A DNA stretch of 64,000 nucleotides from Ferdinandcohnia sp047246645 (GCF_047246645.1 NZ_JBFOKR010000006.1:1-64000); one strand, 5' to 3'; positions 1 through 8,192 are shown, numbered from the stretch's first letter. Notes: a model not told the origin generated them from the sequence alone. Made by a program: numbers and translations.

Positions 1-76
1 ACCGCCGTATACGGATCCGTACGTACGGTGGTGTGAGAGGTCGGATAGTCAAATAATGATTATCCTCCTACTCGAT
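1..76 (+). mobile_element. Group II intron 3' end (domains V and VI)
   Basis: Positions 1-32 fold as a group II intron domain V: a 9 bp lower stem (1-9 with 24-32), a CG bulge at 22-23, an upper 4 bp stem and a GATC loop. The CGC at 3-5 fits the catalytic triad of bacterial class C introns. Positions 35-73 fold as domain VI: GAG/CTC and AGG/CCT stems with a single bulged A at 70, the expected branch point, and an upper helix at 43-50 with 58-65. Six bases after the bulge the sequence reads AT (75-76), matching the AY end of group II introns. The rest of the intron, and any reverse transcriptase gene, lies left of the window. Confidence 0.75.
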
Positions 77-122
77 GTTTGTAGGTCAGCTAATAATTAT
101 GTTTGTTTAGCCACTAAGTCAC

Positions 123-599
123 TTACTTTAACCTAAATCCTTCTTCAAACATGTAGTCTTCTGCCTCGTCATAAGTGCCGAATGCAGCCTCAAGATTTAA
201 ACCAGAGTATACATTCCACCAATCATCCTCTAAGACAAGTAAAAGAACGTTTCCTGCATCATTAATCCAATGCTCTTCTTGCCCTTCGCCGACGATTGCT
301 GCTTCTCTTACTGCGGCAGAGTTAGAAGAGAGAGACTTAATAGACGCTTTCACAATCTTCCTAAGTTCTTCCGCAGAGAACTCACGTATATTTACGAACC
401 CTTTTTCATCAACAGGATAGCCGCTCAGGTTACCGGCATAGACGAAACCATTGCCGTTTGGATGCAGATGCTGAACAACGACCTTTTTCTCAAAGGCGCT
501 ATCATTGTAATGGAAGTTCACTCGCTTCATAGATACGTCTTTACGTTCTAGTTCAGGGAACGATTCAATTATCTGTAATTTTTCTTCAAAAGATAACAT
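123..599 (-). CDS. Hypothetical protein, 158 aa
   Basis: I do not recognise the family. The protein is soluble, acidic, and has no signal peptide or membrane segment. The C-terminal third is rich in Trp, Asp and Glu (LEDDWWNVYSG, then EAEDYMFEEGF). An upstream ATG at 614 is possible. The start at 599 is preferred because a GAGGA ribosome binding site lies 8-9 bases before it, while the first ATG has no clear site. The gene lies just downstream, on the opposite strand, of the group II intron end, and ywbE precedes it on the same strand, so the two may be co-transcribed. Function unknown. Confidence 0.6.
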   Translation of the reverse strand: MLSFEEKLQIIESFPELERKDVSMKRVNFHYNDSAFEKKVVVQHLHPNGNGFVYAGNLSGYPVDEKGFVNIREFSAEELRKIVKASIKSLSSNSAAVREAAIVGEGQEEHWINDAGNVLLLVLEDDWWNVYSGLNLEAAFGTYDEAEDYMFEEGFRLK

Positions 600-634
600 G
601 TTATTTGTCCTCATTTCTCATATGTATTGTCTTT

Positions 635-829
635 TCACCCTAGGATTTCCTTTACACGACCAACCTGTCCATCTTCTAGACGGACCTTGATGCCGTGTGG
701 ATGATTACTTGACTTTGTTAAGATGTCTTTCACAATTCCTTCTGTTAACGCACCAGTGCGTTGGTCTTTCTTTAAAACGATATTGACTTTTAAACCTGGA
801 AAAATATTTGCTCGATTTTGACCATTCAT
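635..829 (-). CDS. ywbE: YwbE family protein (DUF2196)
   Basis: Small 64-residue protein that matches the YwbE/DUF2196 family over its full length. It has the typical opening (NGQNRANIFPGLKVNIVLKKDQ), a central TEGIVKDILTKSS.HPHGIKVRL segment and a VGRVKEIL end. The family's function is unknown; the fold is expected to be a small beta-barrel, which is family knowledge and not visible here. A GGAG site lies 7-8 bases upstream of the ATG. It precedes the 158-aa hypothetical gene on the minus strand with a gap of about 20-35 bases. Confidence 0.9.
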   Translation of the reverse strand: MNGQNRANIFPGLKVNIVLKKDQRTGALTEGIVKDILTKSSNHPHGIKVRLEDGQVGRVKEILG

Positions 830-880
830 ATTTTTTTCTCCATTAAAACTTATTTTAGGTTAGTTTACCTCATTTGTATG

Positions 881-918
881 AAAAATAAAAAAACAGGTAA
901 CTTAAAAAAGCTACCTGT
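881..918 (-). terminator. Rho-independent terminator of the deacetylase gene
   Basis: On the minus strand a 9 bp stem (ACAGGTAGC with GTTACCTGT, one wobble) is followed by a T-rich run. It lies 16 bases beyond the stop of the deacetylase gene. Confidence 0.85.
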
Positions 919-933
919 CACCTTTTCTACTAC

Positions 934-1878
934 CTAGTATAACTGAATTGGATGCATAGAGGAATCTAAAGCTTTAAACTCATAATTCTGCTTGCTGAGG
1001 TAGTCTAGTAATCTTGGAAGATGTTCAAGTGTTTCCGGTCGTTCATGTAATAAAATAACAATTGGTTCGTTAATTCTATTTAACTTGTTTAATTGGTCTA
1101 TGACACTATCAACATAGCGGCCATCTCGAAACTGCCAATCCCGACTATCAATATTCCAGTCCCATAGCTTATAGCCCTGGGCAGCAACAGCGTCCTTATA
1201 AGCGTCTGTCATGTGAGGGGAACTCCCAAAAGGAGTACGAATCAGATCCGTTTCAATCCCAGTAATATCCAAAATTGTTTGTTGTGTTTGGTTCATTTCA
1301 CCAAGAACAGAATTAGAAGATTGATAGAATTTTTGTTTATCATGTGAAACACCGTGAAGGCCAACACTGTGTCCTTTTTCAACCATTTGCTTCACAGCAT
1401 CTGGGTACGCCTTAATATTGTTGTCTAACATAAAAAATGTTGCCTTTGCATTGTATTTATCTAGTAAGGCAAGAATATCGAGGGAAACTTTATGTGGACC
1501 GTCATCAAATGTAAGATATACTGCACGTTCAGGAGCTGCAGGGGTTTCTATTGGTGTTTGCTGTTCCGGTTCTTCAACACTTGGTTCGATCGGTTTATCA
1601 ACTTCTTTAATGGGTTCTAGTTTTTCCTCGGCAGGAGTTTGTTCTTGTTTAGATTCTGGACTTTCCTTTTCTTGTTGGTCGGGTTTCAATATATCATCAA
1701 TTACATGTTCTAAAGTGTCTTTTTCTTCGCTTATGGGTGCAGGAGTAGATGCGTCTGCTTCAAGGAAAAATTTTGATTGTAGTAGGAAAAAAGAATACAA
1801 AAGTAATAAGATGATAAAGCTGAGTAATCCAACTACTTTAAGATAATTTGTTTTCTTTGTTCTTTTTTCACTTGCCAT
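934..1878 (-). CDS. Membrane-anchored polysaccharide deacetylase (NodB domain)
   Basis: Predicted cell-wall polysaccharide deacetylase acting outside the membrane. A short basic N-terminus is followed by one membrane segment (about residues 10-33), a long Pro/Glu-rich spacer (about 45-120) likely crossing the wall, and a C-terminal NodB domain. The NodB motifs are visible: TFDDGPH with the catalytic and metal-binding Asp pair, HGVSH as the metal-binding His pair, RTPFG, WDWNIDSRDW, and ILLHERPE with the late catalytic His. An upstream ATG at 1911 is in frame, but the ATG at 1878 has a better placed AAGAAGG site. Substrate is probably peptidoglycan GlcNAc or MurNAc; the sequence cannot say which. 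It has its own terminator. Confidence 0.85.
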   Translation of the reverse strand: MASEKRTKKTNYLKVVGLLSFIILLLLYSFFLLQSKFFLEADASTPAPISEEKDTLEHVIDDILKPDQQEKESPESKQEQTPAEEKLEPIKEVDKPIEPSVEEPEQQTPIETPAAPERAVYLTFDDGPHKVSLDILALLDKYNAKATFFMLDNNIKAYPDAVKQMVEKGHSVGLHGVSHDKQKFYQSSNSVLGEMNQTQQTILDITGIETDLIRTPFGSSPHMTDAYKDAVAAQGYKLWDWNIDSRDWQFRDGRYVDSVIDQLNKLNRINEPIVILLHERPETLEHLPRLLDYLSKQNYEFKALDSSMHPIQLY

Positions 1879-1987
1879 TATGCATACCTTCTTTGCTGAT
1901 ATATTCTTCATTAGATAAGACGTTTCATGTTGCAGAAATGTTTCAGTTTTATTACGACAATTTTACTAAAACTAAGGGACCTTTTTT

Positions 1988-2084
1988 GGCAGATAGGAAA
2001 GTAAAAATTCTTTACTATCTGCATAAGTGCAACTACGGCTCTGTTGTCTCCTAAAGGCTCGGCAATCGCCGAGTTTTCTAACAA
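1988..2084 (+). repeat. Two-hairpin intergenic repeat, copy 1
   Basis: This ~95 bp block is nearly identical to 34673-34757. It begins with a long stem-loop (GCAGATAG with CTATCTGC), then a conserved linker (GCATAAGTGCAACTACG), and ends with CTCGGC-AATC-GCCGAG followed by TTTTCT, which resembles a terminator. It lies in the otherwise empty ~500 bp gap between the divergent deacetylase and nitrilase genes. Confidence 0.8.
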
Positions 2085-2379
2085 TCCTTACTAAGGGTAA
2101 CATACTTTTTTTGAGTGTATATATAAATAATATTTGGTAGTTTGGACGACATGCATGTTCGTTTGATGATACTATTGAAATCTACCAATAATTCATTTGT
2201 TGAGTTAAGAATTTATTTTTAAATTTGTTTCTTTTTACTTGTTTATTAGATGAAAATATAGAATAATCACTTTTAGAAAATCTTTTTGCACTTATTAAAT
2301 GTAATACTTAGTAAAGACGTTGATTTCTGCATTTGATGGCTACAAATCGCGTTTTGAATATATAAGGGAGGATTTGTCA

Positions 2380-3237
2380 TTGAAAATGAGAGTATCTGCT
2401 GTGCAATACCATCTTCATACGATTCGTTCGTTTGATGATTTTGCGGCACAGTGTGAGCATTATATAAAAACAGCCGAAGAGTTTGGTGCTGAATTTATTT
2501 TATTTCCGGAGTTTTTTACAACACAGCTTTTATCAATCGGTAGTGAAGATGGTACAAAGTTAACAATTAATGATCTACCAGGGTTTACTGAACAGTATCG
2601 TAGTCTTTTTTCATCACTAGCAAAACAATCAAATGTCCACATTATTGGTGGTACTCATGTCATTCGAAAGGCTGATTCACTTTATAATGTTGCACATTTG
2701 TTTTATCCAGATGGAAGAATCGCAGAACAAGCTAAGCTTCATATTACACCAACAGAAGTACATGAGTGGAATATGTCTCCTGGTGATGACTTTCAGGTTT
2801 TTGACACTGACAAAGGTCGTATTGCTATGCTTACTTGCTATGATATTGAATTTCCTGAAATTGTACGAATGGCTAAAGCTAAAGGGGCTGATGTTATCTT
2901 CTGTCCATCTTGTACAGATGACCGTCATGGCTTCCATCGTGTACGCTACACAAGCCATGCAAGAGCAGTTGAAAATCAAGTCTATGTTGTCGGAACCGGT
3001 ACTGTAGGATCACTGCCAACAGTTGATTTTATGCGTGCTAATTTTGGGCAAGCAGCTGTCATCACTCCTAACGACATACCTTTCCCACCGAAAGGAATCT
3101 TGGTAGAAGGTGAAATCAACAATGATATGATTGTTACGGCTGACCTTGATTTAGACCTTTTATATGAAGTACGTGAGCGTGGTTCTGTTACCACGTGGCG
3201 CGATCGTCGTACCGATCTTTATACAGATTGGAACTAA
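2380..3237 (+). CDS. Carbon-nitrogen hydrolase (nitrilase superfamily)
   Basis: Cytosolic amidase/nitrilase-fold enzyme of 285 residues. The Glu-Lys-Cys triad is visible: E44 in FPEFF, K119 in AKLHITP, and C153 in LTCYDIEFPE. The start is taken as TTG at 2380 because AGGGAGG ends 8 bases upstream. An in-frame start at 2320 would add 20 residues that look non-coding. The gene is followed after 20 bases by a GNAT acetyltransferase. In other Bacillaceae these two domains occur as neighbours or fused in one protein (YhcX-type), so a joint role on a small amide or amine is likely. The substrate cannot be read from the sequence. Confidence 0.9.
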   Translation: MKMRVSAVQYHLHTIRSFDDFAAQCEHYIKTAEEFGAEFILFPEFFTTQLLSIGSEDGTKLTINDLPGFTEQYRSLFSSLAKQSNVHIIGGTHVIRKADSLYNVAHLFYPDGRIAEQAKLHITPTEVHEWNMSPGDDFQVFDTDKGRIAMLTCYDIEFPEIVRMAKAKGADVIFCPSCTDDRHGFHRVRYTSHARAVENQVYVVGTGTVGSLPTVDFMRANFGQAAVITPNDIPFPPKGILVEGEINNDMIVTADLDLDLLYEVRERGSVTTWRDRRTDLYTDWN

Positions 3238-3257
3238 TTTTGCTAGGAAAGAGAGTG

Positions 3258-3935
3258 ATGAATATGGAATATAAACGTATAACTGGTATTCAAGATCCAT
3301 TATTTTTTAAGATGCATGAGTTAATGAAAGAGGTATTCCCGAAAGAAGAGGTATTAGATTTCGAACTTTGGAAGGAGCCTTTAGAAGATCCAAGTATTCG
3401 CGTGTTTGTTGCTGTTCTTGATGATCAAGTGGTTGGGGCAACTGAGTATCGTTACTATCCTGATTGGAATATTGCGATGACAGACTTTACAATCATCGGA
3501 CAACCAGGATTAAGCATTGGACGTTTCCTAGCAACAAATCGTAGTAAGGACCTTCAAGCATTAGCGAACGAAAATGGCAAAGAATTATTTGGTATGTTTG
3601 CTGAAATATATGATCCTTACCAAGTTTCACATTATGAATTTGGCACTGTAAAGCCAATGGATCCATTCGTACGTAGAGAGGTTTTATCACACCTTGGCTA
3701 CAAACGCCTGGACTTGGCTTATGTTCATCCATCATGGAATAACGATGGGGAAGCTGTTAAAGGGCTTGATTTATGCTTCATGCCTAGCGATGATTCAGTT
3801 TCAGAACTGCCAGCTAAATTAGTAGTAGACTTTTTAACTACTTATTATACAGTTCTTCCTAACAAGCCAGCTGATTGGCAAGAGATGGTTGAGGGACTAC
3901 GTTTGAAAGAAACTGTAAACTTATTACCACTATAA
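3258..3935 (+). CDS. GNAT family N-acetyltransferase
   Basis: A 225-residue protein with a GNAT-like beginning: helices, then a strand pattern VFVAVLDDQVVGATEYRY and NIAMTDFTIIGQPG. It is expected to transfer an acyl group from an acyl-CoA to an amine. It is translated with the upstream nitrilase-family hydrolase (20-base gap, AGGAAAGAGA site), and the pairing suggests a common substrate. An ATG six bases further on (3264) is also possible. A stem-loop terminator follows at once. The acetyl-CoA loop is not sharply conserved, so the family call is good but the reaction is inferred. Confidence 0.75.
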   Translation: MNMEYKRITGIQDPLFFKMHELMKEVFPKEEVLDFELWKEPLEDPSIRVFVAVLDDQVVGATEYRYYPDWNIAMTDFTIIGQPGLSIGRFLATNRSKDLQALANENGKELFGMFAEIYDPYQVSHYEFGTVKPMDPFVRREVLSHLGYKRLDLAYVHPSWNNDGEAVKGLDLCFMPSDDSVSELPAKLVVDFLTTYYTVLPNKPADWQEMVEGLRLKETVNLLPL

Positions 3936-3945
3936 AAGTATATAT

Positions 3946-3989
3946 CCATATTTATATAGAAGCTCTCTATATAAATATGGTTTTTTTTT
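3946..3989 (+). terminator. Terminator after the hydrolase/GNAT operon
   Basis: Fourteen-base inverted repeat (CCATATTTATATAG with CTATATAAATATGG) followed by nine T residues, just after the GNAT stop codon. Confidence 0.9.
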
Positions 3990-4102
3990 GGCTGAAATTT
4001 GTCGAAAAAACGACATGTGATATTTCTCATATGTTTTTGCTTCAACTATCTTTACAATTAATATATATATGTATTTTACTATCTTAAAGATTGGTGATAA
4101 CT

Positions 4103-4930
4103 ATGATTGCACAACTCCTCGAGGGATTTAGTTTTCATTCACAATGGAACGGCGGTATCATCTTTTTTACATTAATACTCGTTGTATTGTATTTGTTTCT
4201 TTTACCCACTTCCAAGGATCACACACTGTTTAAAACACTTGCCTTTGTACTTAGTATGCTTCTTATTCTATTTACTGTAGGAAGTCCATTAAATCTTTTA
4301 GGAAGAATGCTATTTCGCGCACATATTATTCAAGTTGTTATTTTACTCTTAATTGTAGCGCCGCTAATTGTACTTGGTCTAAAAGTAGATTTGTTGGAGA
4401 AATTGTTAAAACGAAAGATCGCTAGAAAAATATATACAGTTTTCACTCATCCCATATTTACGATTGCATTATTTCATGGTTTGTTTATTGTTTATCACAT
4501 CCCAGTTTTATTTGATTGGATCCGCACAGGCTATTTTACAAATTACTTTTTCTTAATAGGATTAATAATTGCAGCAGTTCTCCTTTGGTGGCCGATTATT
4601 TCACCAATAAAGGAGATGGACGTACTAAGCCTTAGAAAAAAGCTAATCTATATAGCTGTAAATATTGTATTATTTACGCCAGTTGTCTTGTTTTTACTAT
4701 TGGCTGACCAAGAATTATATAAAGTTTATAGCGATACAACCCAAATGCTAGCTTCCTTGGCTCTTTGTATGCCATTTGGAGAAGAAATTCCACCGGATAT
4801 CCTAGAAACACTGTTACCATATCCGCCGATATCAGAGCAAAAAAACGGAGCTATTATTCTCTTCGTATCTCAAGCTCTCATTTTTGGAGTAGCAGCACTT
4901 ATTCTATATTTAAAAAGTAAAAGGAAATAA
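4103..4930 (+). CDS. ctaG: Cytochrome c oxidase assembly factor CtaG
   Basis: Integral membrane protein of 275 residues with about seven hydrophobic segments, matching the Caa3-type CtaG family (MIAQLLEGFSFHSQWN start; FTVGSPLNLLGRMLFRAHIIQ with the conserved His after TM3; HPIFTIALFHGLFIVYHIP). In B. subtilis CtaG is needed for assembly of the copper-containing caa3 oxidase. The ATG at 4103 is chosen over the in-frame TTG 4091 and GTG 4094 because the GGTGAT site then has proper spacing. It stands alone here, away from the ctaCDEF genes, and is closed by a bidirectional terminator. Confidence 0.9.
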   Translation: MIAQLLEGFSFHSQWNGGIIFFTLILVVLYLFLLPTSKDHTLFKTLAFVLSMLLILFTVGSPLNLLGRMLFRAHIIQVVILLLIVAPLIVLGLKVDLLEKLLKRKIARKIYTVFTHPIFTIALFHGLFIVYHIPVLFDWIRTGYFTNYFFLIGLIIAAVLLWWPIISPIKEMDVLSLRKKLIYIAVNIVLFTPVVLFLLLADQELYKVYSDTTQMLASLALCMPFGEEIPPDILETLLPYPPISEQKNGAIILFVSQALIFGVAALILYLKSKRK

Positions 4931-4932
4931 GG

Positions 4933-4973
4933 AAAAGGGAAATACATAATTAAGTGTGTATTTCCCTTTTTGT
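4933..4973. terminator. Bidirectional terminator between convergent genes
   Basis: AAAAGGGAAATACA pairs with TGTATTTCCCTTTT. A-run and T-run flanks make it usable by both ctaG (+) and the HTH/F1-beta-like gene (-). Confidence 0.9.
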
Positions 4974-5011
4974 ATTTAGCAGTTAGGACTCCTTTTCAGT
5001 GCCTATAACGA

Positions 5012-6058
5012 TTAGTTTAGTTTTCCAATATAAGCTAACTCTTTAACGTCCAGTGAATCTGCAGTTCCGTCCAGGATTTTACGAATATCATTTAATGTTT
5101 CATGTAGAGTGAGGGTTTCACCCTTTTTTCCGGTGAAAGCTTCTGCGACGTAAAATGGTTGTGTCAAATAAGCTTCTAGTCGCTCACCGCGCTTATAGGT
5201 TTGAACCTCTGTTTCTGGTAACTTTTCAATACCGTGTACACTAACAATAGAGCGTAACTCACGATATCTTCGTAATAGCTTTTTTGCACGTTGTTGAATG
5301 GTTAAGTGGGTTTGGTCTAGGTGTGCACCTTCTAGTACAGAAGATGTTGAATAGATTGGGTTCACCGCTGGGTATTGATGTCTAGCGGTAAGGTCAGCAT
5401 CAAACTGCCAAAGTGTTTCAAGGGGTCCGAATGGTAAATCCTCGTCGACAACTTCGCCTTTTAAATCTACTAGGAAGGTAGTGACAGAATCTATACCAAT
5501 GTCTTGTAGTCTTTCTTGTAATTGTTGGATTTCGCCTGTTATTACATGTGAACGGTCAGCAGTAAATGCAATTTCTTTAGAATTCCCAATTTTAGCAATT
5601 TCCTCATAAGCCTCATCAATTGAGTGAGTTACAACCATTACTTCATCTAGCAGGTCGTTTACTTCAGAGGGATTTCCTTCTGGTGTTAATAATACAGTTA
5701 CATACCCGTTATTACGTAATCTGTGCAGCATTTCTGCAAGTAGAACTAATTGGCCCATACCAGGTCGTGCAACTAAACCAACCGTACCTCCTTTGGCTAA
5801 TGGAGCAAACACATCAAGCGTTTTAATACCAGTTTCAATCATCTCAATTTTCTCCCCTCTAATTAACAATTCATCTAATGTGCATTCTGCCAAATCTGCA
5901 AGTGCCACCAATGTTCGAACCTCTGATCTAGCAATCGGAATCTTTCCTGTACAAAGATTTGAAACTGTAGCAGGGCGTAATCCTACTGAACGTGCGGCTG
6001 TTGTTAAATTAGGCACTCTTCTACGAAGTAAAGAAACATTTAATCGAATATCTTCCAA
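5012..6058 (-). CDS. XRE-type HTH fused to a degenerate F1-ATPase beta-like domain
   Basis: A 348-residue protein of unusual design. Residues 1-65 form a Cro/cI-type helix-turn-helix (LTTAARSVGLRPATVSNLCTG). Residues 75-348 follow the F1-ATP synthase beta subunit: ETGIKTLDVFAPLAKGG (75-91), a P-loop position reading ARPGMGQL (97-104) where beta has GGAGVGKT, EGNPSEVNDLLDE (127-139, beta REGNDLYHE), QLQERL (179-184), YPAVNPIYSTS (229-239), RYRELRSIVSVHGIEKL (264-280) and YLTQPFYVAEAFTG (297-310). The P-loop Lys and Thr are lost, the Walker B block is missing, and the N-terminal beta-barrel is replaced by the HTH. ATP hydrolysis is therefore unlikely and a regulatory role is inferred. Start is TTG with AGGAGGTG six bases upstream. 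It is divergent from a KinB-like kinase. Confidence 0.8.
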   Translation of the reverse strand: MEDIRLNVSLLRRRVPNLTTAARSVGLRPATVSNLCTGKIPIARSEVRTLVALADLAECTLDELLIRGEKIEMIETGIKTLDVFAPLAKGGTVGLVARPGMGQLVLLAEMLHRLRNNGYVTVLLTPEGNPSEVNDLLDEVMVVTHSIDEAYEEIAKIGNSKEIAFTADRSHVITGEIQQLQERLQDIGIDSVTTFLVDLKGEVVDEDLPFGPLETLWQFDADLTARHQYPAVNPIYSTSSVLEGAHLDQTHLTIQQRAKKLLRRYRELRSIVSVHGIEKLPETEVQTYKRGERLEAYLTQPFYVAEAFTGKKGETLTLHETLNDIRKILDGTADSLDVKELAYIGKLN

Positions 6059-6073
6059 AATTTACACCTCCTG

Positions 6074-6158
6074 TTACTTTTTAGAGTAAATCAATTTACG
6101 TTTAAATGCAATACTTATTTTTACGCTTCAAAGAAAAAGTTTTTACTCTTAAAAGTTA
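6074..6158. promoter_or_regulatory. Inverted repeat pair in divergent promoter region
   Basis: TTACTTTTTAGAGTAAA (6074-6090) reappears inverted at 6141-6158 with about 15 of 17 matches. The pair lies between the HTH/F1-beta-like gene and the divergent kinase. It is a candidate operator for the HTH protein; this is inferred from position and symmetry only. Confidence 0.4.
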
Positions 6159-6251
6159 TAGGGCGTTAGCGCGTATAATAATGAAAAATTTGAAGGGAAA
6201 AGTGACTTTTTGTCGTATTTCTAAGATATCCATCTGAAATGGGGACCAATA

Positions 6252-7517
6252 ATGCTAATCGAAAAGCTATTGTTACATGTTTTGATTGTTCTGCTACCTA
6301 TTTTTGTTTACAGTGTATTATTTGAAAATAAGCGACAAATATTTAATTCATTAAGCTACGGTATTTCCTCAGGGCTTGTAGCCCTCTTTTGTATGATTTT
6401 CCCTTATTATAGCTTCGGGTTAAATTGGGATTTGCGTTATGTGCCACTTGTCTTGTCCTTTTTATATGGCGGTCCACTTGCTGGAGGAATCGTTATTGCC
6501 GTCATTTGCATTGTGAGGACAATAATGGGTGGTGAGTTTGTCTATTTGACGTATGTGATTGTTATTCTTGCGTCGATAGTACCGTGGATATATTCAAAAA
6601 AGTTTTGGAGTTTTCATTCGAAACGTCGTATAAGAGCATCAGTAATCATTGGGATCTGGCCGGCATTTTCTTTTATTGTTGTTATGGCAATTCATATTTT
6701 TACACATGGTCAATCAGTGTATGATTTCAGACATGTCCTTTTTATTGTATCGGTAATTGGAATAATAAATATTATTGGAATCTTTTTAGCTACCTTTTTA
6801 ATTGAATCTAGAATTGAGCGTAGAATTATGCAACAAGAAATTCAACGTGCTGAAAAATTAAATACACTAGGAGAACTGGCGGCGTCTATTGCACATGAAA
6901 TTCGAAATCCACTTACAGTTGTGAAGGGCTTTCTCCAGCTTATGCATAATGACGAGAAAGCGAAAAATAAGGAATCCTATTATCCTCTTGTATTAAGCGA
7001 GTTGGCTCGTGCTGAATCAATCATTAGTGACTATTTAAACTTTGCAAAACCTCAGTTTGAAAAAATTGAAGAATTTCATATAAAAGAAGTTATTAGTAGT
7101 GTCAAACAACTAGTCGATCCACTAGCTTCTAAGGAAGGTATTCAGTTAGTAACAAATTTCGAGGCCAACCCAATTCTTAGAACAGATAAAAATCAATTAA
7201 AACAAGTACTAATAAATATAATAAAAAATGGGATTGAAGCAACTAACGAAGGTGGTATGGTTTCAATCGAGTTGACCTCTTACGGAGATCGAGCAGTCAT
7301 TATCATACGAGATACAGGTAAAGGAATGGATAAGGAACAACTTGAAAGAATTGGTACATTTTTTTACACAACAAAGGAAAAAGGAACTGGAGTAGGAACT
7401 ACCGTATCAACTAGGATTGTACAAGCAATGAAGGGTACCATTACATATAAAAGTGAGCTTACGAAAGGCACTGAGGTAATGATTGATTTGCCAATGGTAA
7501 CGCATGAGAGGGAGTAG
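6252..7517 (+). CDS. KinB-like sensor histidine kinase with 5TMR-LYT sensor
   Basis: Membrane histidine kinase of 421 residues. The N-terminal ~190 residues contain about six hydrophobic segments with the 5TM-LYT pattern (SFLYGGPLAGGIVIAVICIVRT). HisKA follows with phospho-acceptor H215 in ASIAHEIRNPLT. The ATPase domain shows the N-box (INIIKNGIEAT) and G-boxes (DTGKGMD, KGTGVGTTVS). In B. subtilis KinB has this layout and feeds the sporulation phosphorelay, so entry into the phosphorelay is plausible. No response regulator gene is adjacent, as usual for phosphorelay kinases. The G2 box reads GVGTTVS where most kinases have GLGL. It is divergent from the HTH/F1-beta-like gene. Confidence 0.85.
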   Translation: MLIEKLLLHVLIVLLPIFVYSVLFENKRQIFNSLSYGISSGLVALFCMIFPYYSFGLNWDLRYVPLVLSFLYGGPLAGGIVIAVICIVRTIMGGEFVYLTYVIVILASIVPWIYSKKFWSFHSKRRIRASVIIGIWPAFSFIVVMAIHIFTHGQSVYDFRHVLFIVSVIGIINIIGIFLATFLIESRIERRIMQQEIQRAEKLNTLGELAASIAHEIRNPLTVVKGFLQLMHNDEKAKNKESYYPLVLSELARAESIISDYLNFAKPQFEKIEEFHIKEVISSVKQLVDPLASKEGIQLVTNFEANPILRTDKNQLKQVLINIIKNGIEATNEGGMVSIELTSYGDRAVIIIRDTGKGMDKEQLERIGTFFYTTKEKGTGVGTTVSTRIVQAMKGTITYKSELTKGTEVMIDLPMVTHERE

Positions 7518-7543
7518 AATTTATCCAATTCTACTCCCTTTTT
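7510..7543 (+). terminator. Terminator after the KinB-like kinase
   Basis: GGGAGTAGAATT pairs with AATTCTACTCCC and is followed by TTTTT. The stem begins within the last codons of the gene. Confidence 0.9.
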
Positions 7544-7604
7544 GGATAGCTGAGGAAACATTTGATTATTATAAAAGAAAGAGAGTAGATATAGAGGAGA
7601 TCCT

Positions 7605-8192
7605 ATGGAAGAAATTTTGAGTCAATCATTTTTTACACAACCAACCTTAGAATTAGCAAAGTCTTTATTGGGATGTAAGCTAGTCAAACAAACAAAAGGC
7701 GGAATAACGGCTGGTTATATTGTTGAAACAGAGGCTTACAAAGGGCCTGAAGACCGTGCAGCACACAGCTTTGAGAATCGACGAACTAAACGGACAGAAG
7801 TGATGTTTGGAGAGGCGGGGTTTGTATATACCTATCAAATGCATACTCATTGTCTTGTAAATGTTGTGAGCGGTGAAATGGAAAAGCCTGAAGCAATTTT
7901 AATTAGAGCAGTTGAGCCGTGTGAGGGTATCGAATTAATGTATGAGCGCAGGGGGCAAATGGAGGAAAAGAACCTCACAAATGGGCCTGGAAAACTAACA
8001 AAGGCTTTAGGAATTAACATGGAGGACTATGGTCGTCCGTTTTTCAAACCTCCAATCTATATTGCAGCGGGTTATGTTCCCGAGCATATATCAATTGGTC
8101 CTCGAATTGGAATTGATAATTCGGGTGAGGCTAAAGACTATCCTTGGAGATTTTGGATTACTGGAAATCGGTTTGTTTCGAGGAAAGGATAA
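7605..8192 (+). CDS. aag: DNA-3-methyladenine glycosylase (AAG/MPG family)
   Basis: Base-excision repair glycosylase of 195 residues that removes alkylated purines. Family signatures are clear: LAKSLLGCKLV near the N-terminus, IVETEAYKGPEDRAAHS with the catalytic Glu, FGEAGFVYTYQMHTHCLVNVV, AILIRAVEP, and LTNGPGKLTKALGI. The closest B. subtilis relative I recall is YxlJ. An AGGAG site lies upstream of the ATG. The gene is monocistronic or read with the ZIP gene 140 bases downstream. It belongs to a different fold family from the AlkA-type glycosylase at 55.6 kb, so the window holds two alkyl-base glycosylases. Confidence 0.93.
   Translation: MEEILSQSFFTQPTLELAKSLLGCKLVKQTKGGITAGYIVETEAYKGPEDRAAHSFENRRTKRTEVMFGEAGFVYTYQMHTHCLVNVVSGEMEKPEAILIRAVEPCEGIELMYERRGQMEEKNLTNGPGKLTKALGINMEDYGRPFFKPPIYIAAGYVPEHISIGPRIGIDNSGEAKDYPWRFWITGNRFVSRKG

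Noticed and set aside
4000..4015. TGTCG-AAAAAA-CGACA palindrome upstream of ctaG, containing a Spo0A-box-like 7-mer
   Set aside because: The 7-mer is expected many times by chance in 64 kb. No promoter arrangement supports Spo0A control.
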